Assembly (NCBI RefSeq): GCF_029193575.1
Contig: NZ_JARGCS010000036.1
Span: 62,001 to 126,000 of the forward strand
DNA from: Pseudomonas entomophila
GTDB lineage: Bacteria > Pseudomonadota > Gammaproteobacteria > Pseudomonadales > Pseudomonadaceae
DNA: 64,000 bases
Direction: 5' to 3'
Position numbers and translations under genes: made by a program. The notes under the pieces were generated by a model that did not search any database, had not been told where the DNA came from, and saw only the letters and a program-made list of their open reading frames with translations. This document shows positions 63,891 to 64,000 of this stretch, piece by piece; position 1 is the stretch's first letter, and each line of letters opens with the position of its first letter.

Positions 63891-64000
63891 TTACGCCAGG
63901 CTTTTGCTCACCACCTCATACACATCGCTGGACAGCGCCCCGGAAGCGAGAATCCGCTCCAGCTCGCCCTTCATCAGCGCCTGGCGCGCCTCGTCGTACT
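63891..64000 (-). CDS. pepN: C-terminal end of a probable aminopeptidase N (cut by window edge)
   Basis: The last 36 codons of a minus-strand gene are visible, ending ALSSDVYEVVSKSLA then TAA. The pattern resembles the C-terminus of M1-family PepN (E. coli PepN ends LSGDLYEKITKALA). In P. putida, as I remember it, pepN lies next to the YCF48/RND pair. The catalytic domain is outside the window. Confidence 0.6.
   Translation of the reverse strand, partial: YDEARQALMKGELERILASGALSSDVYEVVSKSLA

Overview
The window is a stretch of high-GC chromosome from a Pseudomonas of the putida group. The evidence is the sigX-cmpX-crfX-cmaX block beside oprF, a Pseudomonas-type NAD glutamate dehydrogenase (gdhB), the ppsA/ppsR and acnA/aer-2 pairs, and many copies of the putida-type REP sequence (GCGGGGCAAGCCCGC). 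Both window edges cut genes: rlmM on the left and a probable pepN on the right. I saw no tRNA, rRNA, insertion sequence, prophage or CRISPR. Start codons other than ATG are used by dgt, sigX and ppsA (TTG) and by nasS and the glutathione S-transferase (GTG).

Layout. 1-4.3 kb: rlmM, aconitase acnA, a CPBP membrane protease. 4.4-6 kb: an Aer-type energy-taxis receptor behind a flagellar-sigma promoter. 6-9.4 kb (minus): a pseudouridine synthase, an unknown small gene under a LexA box, an M15 peptidase, a glutaredoxin-like protein and an ammonium transporter. 9.7-12.2 kb: a DUF883/YqjE/YqjK-like membrane trio and dgt. 12.4-16.7 kb: a BvgA/BvgS (RocA/RocS)-type two-component system. 16.7-25.4 kb: yggL, dacB, a CHASE-PAS-GGDEF diguanylate cyclase, rlmKL, rmf with a structured leader, and pyrD. 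25.5-30.4 kb: nitrate assimilation control (nasS, nasT), a sigma-54 promoter plus ANTAR-type leader RNA, the nitrate transporter, and a fused PP2C phosphatase/Ser-Thr kinase. 30.4-36.2 kb (minus): the envelope-stress block oprF, sigX, cmpX, crfX, cmaX, then rraA and a lipase-like hydrolase. 36.3-44.7 kb: ppsA and ppsR diverging from a multi-dyad region, and gdhB. 45-52.3 kb: a small conserved gene and a six-gene MoxR/Bat (von Willebrand A) operon. 52.5-58 kb: sbcD, sbcC and a glutathione S-transferase. 58-64 kb: repeats, two very small ORFs, a periplasmic beta-propeller lactonase-like protein, an RND permease translationally coupled to a YCF48-like periplasmic protein, and the pepN end.

How the genes work together. 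The nitrate block is the best-resolved circuit. NasS (sensor) should hold NasT (ANTAR RNA-binding antiterminator). The NasT target is visible as two hexaloop hairpins, the second sharing its bases with the 5' arm of a terminator. All of this lies directly downstream of a sigma-54 promoter with an NtrC-like dyad. The sigX block links an ECF sigma factor, its OprF output and a mechanosensitive-channel-like protein. ppsA/ppsR is an enzyme and its dedicated kinase/phosphatase regulator. sbcD/sbcC form one nuclease.

No wholly new large system stands out; most genes belong to known families. The least explained parts are the LexA-controlled small gene, the structured RNA between rlmKL and rmf, the four-copy dyad between ppsA and ppsR, the paired 82-bp repeat with a compensated hairpin, and the tiny ORFs near 58.3 kb. 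Function calls rest on motif recognition and remembered family knowledge; no database search was run.
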